Positions 5,631 through 6,480 of a stretch of DNA of 6,480 nt are shown in pieces. The translations under genes and the position numbers were made by a program. The notes under the pieces are model-generated. The model searched no databases, had not been told where the DNA came from, and worked only from the letters and a program-made list of their open reading frames with translations. The stretch lies in assembly GCA_031177795.1 (NCBI GenBank), contig JAPSKG010000133.1:1-6480 (forward strand). Direction: 5' to 3'. The stretch comes from Domibacillus sp. (GTDB lineage: Bacteria > Bacillota > Bacilli > Bacillales > Domibacillaceae). Positions within the stretch are counted from its first letter, which is position 1, and the number at the start of each line of letters is the position of its first letter.

Positions 5631-5718
5631 CTTATTGTGCGGCAGCAATTTTTTTGCGAATGTGCATGGAAAAACCTTTTCCTATTTAAAGCAAGCTGAA
5701 CTTGTTTCCGGATATTCA

Positions 5719-5750
5719 TTGACCAATGTCTTAATAATATATGGTAAAAT
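5719..5750 (+). promoter_or_regulatory. Probable sigma-A promoter of mbl
   Basis: TGG-TAAAAT (5742–5750) is a good extended -10. TTGACC (5719–5724) is a good -35 but 20 nt away, longer than usual; extended -10 promoters tolerate this. The leader would run from about 5757 to the ribosome site at 5803, a separate vegetative promoter for mbl. Confidence 0.6.
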
Positions 5751-5802
5751 AGTTAATTAGGGCATAAAACCTACATGACATGACAGCAGATAGAGAAAAA
5801 TC

Positions 5803-5808
5803 AGGAGG
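5803..5808 (+). promoter_or_regulatory. Ribosome binding site of mbl
   Basis: AGGAGG is 8 nt before the ATG at 5817 but only 2 nt before the in-frame ATG at 5811. The spacing selects 5817, which gives MLSKDIGIDLGTAN. Confidence 0.85.
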
Positions 5809-5816
5809 AAATGGAC

Positions 5817-6480
5817 ATGCTATCGAAAGATATTGGAATTGATCTTGGAACAGCCAACGTTCTCATCCATGTAAAAGGCCAGGGAATTGTTTTAAATGAA
5901 CCATCGGTTGTTGCCATTGACCGCAATACGAATAAAGTGCTGGCTGTAGGGAAAGAAGCTTACCAGATGGTAGGCCGGACTCCGGGAAACATTATTGCCA
6001 TGCGCCCGCTCCGTGACGGAGTAATTGCAGATTTTGATGTAACAGAATCGATGCTCAAGCACTTTATCAACAAATTGAACGTAAAAGGCTTTTTATCAAA
6101 GCCGCGCATTTTAATTTGCTGCCCGACACAAATTACGGCAGTCGAACAAAAAGCCATTCGTGAAGCTGCTGAAAAAAGCGGAGGCAAAATTGTTTATCTT
6201 GAAGAAGAACCGAAAGTAGCTGCTGTTGGAGCCGGGATGGATATTTTTGAACCAAGCGGGAATATGGTAATTGATATTGGCGGGGGAACAACGGACGTAG
6301 CTGTGCTTTCTCTCGGCTCAATTGTTACATCCGAATCACTGAAGGTGGCTGGAGATACGTTTGACGCTGATATTGCGAGCTATGTAAAAAAGCAGTATAA
6401 ACTTTTAATTGGCGAGCGGACAGCAGAAGCAATTAAAATCAATGTCGGCACTGTTTATCCGGGTGCCCGAACGGAAGAAA
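5817..6480 (+). CDS. mbl: Mbl, MreB-like rod-shape actin homologue (3' end outside window)
   Basis: Mbl forms membrane-associated filaments that direct lateral wall synthesis and rod shape, together with MreB, MreBH and the Rod complex. The window holds the first 221 residues of about 333. The actin-fold ATP site is visible: phosphate 1 motif DLGTAN (9–14), phosphate 2 motif DIGGGTTD (153–160), and LLIGERTAE (196–204). HVKGQGIVLNEPSVVA, RTPGNI and LEEEPKVAA are typical of the MreB family. The sequence follows B. subtilis Mbl rather than MreB, for example MLKHFINKLNVKG and KPRILICCPT. Position after spoIIID is the same as in B. subtilis. The gene runs off the window open, with no frameshift. 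It is probably expressed vegetatively from the promoter at 5719–5750; readthrough from spoIIID is possible. Confidence 0.96.
   Translation, partial: MLSKDIGIDLGTANVLIHVKGQGIVLNEPSVVAIDRNTNKVLAVGKEAYQMVGRTPGNIIAMRPLRDGVIADFDVTESMLKHFINKLNVKGFLSKPRILICCPTQITAVEQKAIREAAEKSGGKIVYLEEEPKVAAVGAGMDIFEPSGNMVIDIGGGTTDVAVLSLGSIVTSESLKVAGDTFDADIASYVKKQYKLLIGERTAEAIKINVGTVYPGARTEE

Noticed and set aside
5668..5682. GGAAAA-ACC-TTTTCC hairpin upstream of mbl
   Set aside because: A short AT-rich stem with a 3-nt loop and no T run. It is expected by chance in such sequence.
5557..5760. Frame of 67 residues after spoIIID, and the overlapping minus-strand frame 5516–5719
   Set aside because: Both read through the long hairpin and the mbl promoter, with no ribosome site or family resemblance.

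Overview
This window is a chromosomal segment of a low-GC Gram-positive endospore former, almost certainly a member of the Bacillaceae. Gene content and order match the B. subtilis atp–murAA–spoIID and spoIIQ–spoIIID–mbl neighbourhoods, and the proteins align with B. subtilis sequences as I remember them. Strong GGAGG ribosome sites, TTG and GTG starts, and sigma-E and sigma-F type promoters agree. I cannot name the genus from this window alone.

Layout: (1) 1–976 is the 3' end of the ATP synthase operon: the C-terminal third of atpD, then atpC and a clear intrinsic terminator. (2) 1026–1262 is ywzB, a small two-helix DUF1146 membrane protein. A gene-free stretch of about 300 nt follows; B. 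subtilis carries ywmB at this point. (3) 1566–2855 is murA (UDP-GlcNAc enolpyruvyl transferase, TTG start), closed by a terminator. (4) 2926–3910 is spoIID with its own sigma-E type promoter and a TTG start. (5) 3936–4370, minus strand, is a VanZ-family membrane protein convergent with spoIID. (6) 4478–5203 is spoIIQ behind a good sigma-F promoter. (7) 5202–5575 is spoIIID; its sigma-E promoter overlaps the spoIIQ stop codon. A long hairpin follows. (8) 5817–6480 is the first two thirds of mbl, behind a probable sigma-A extended -10 promoter.

How the genes work together: three are sporulation genes from the engulfment stage. SpoIID is the mother-cell septal peptidoglycan lytic transglycosylase. 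SpoIIQ is the forespore anchor that meets SpoIIIAH across the intermembrane space. SpoIIID is the mother-cell regulator acting after sigma-E. MurA and Mbl serve vegetative wall synthesis and cell shape; AtpD and AtpC serve energy metabolism.

No wholly new system is evident. The most interesting signals are regulatory. The spoIID transcript has no obvious + strand terminator until one upstream of spoIIQ, so it may run antisense through the whole VanZ gene. The spoIIID leader can form an imperfect hairpin that hides its ribosome site. A 16-nt inverted repeat sits in the spoIIID promoter spacer. Competing hairpins follow spoIIID. The ywmB position is empty and contains an operator-like palindrome.
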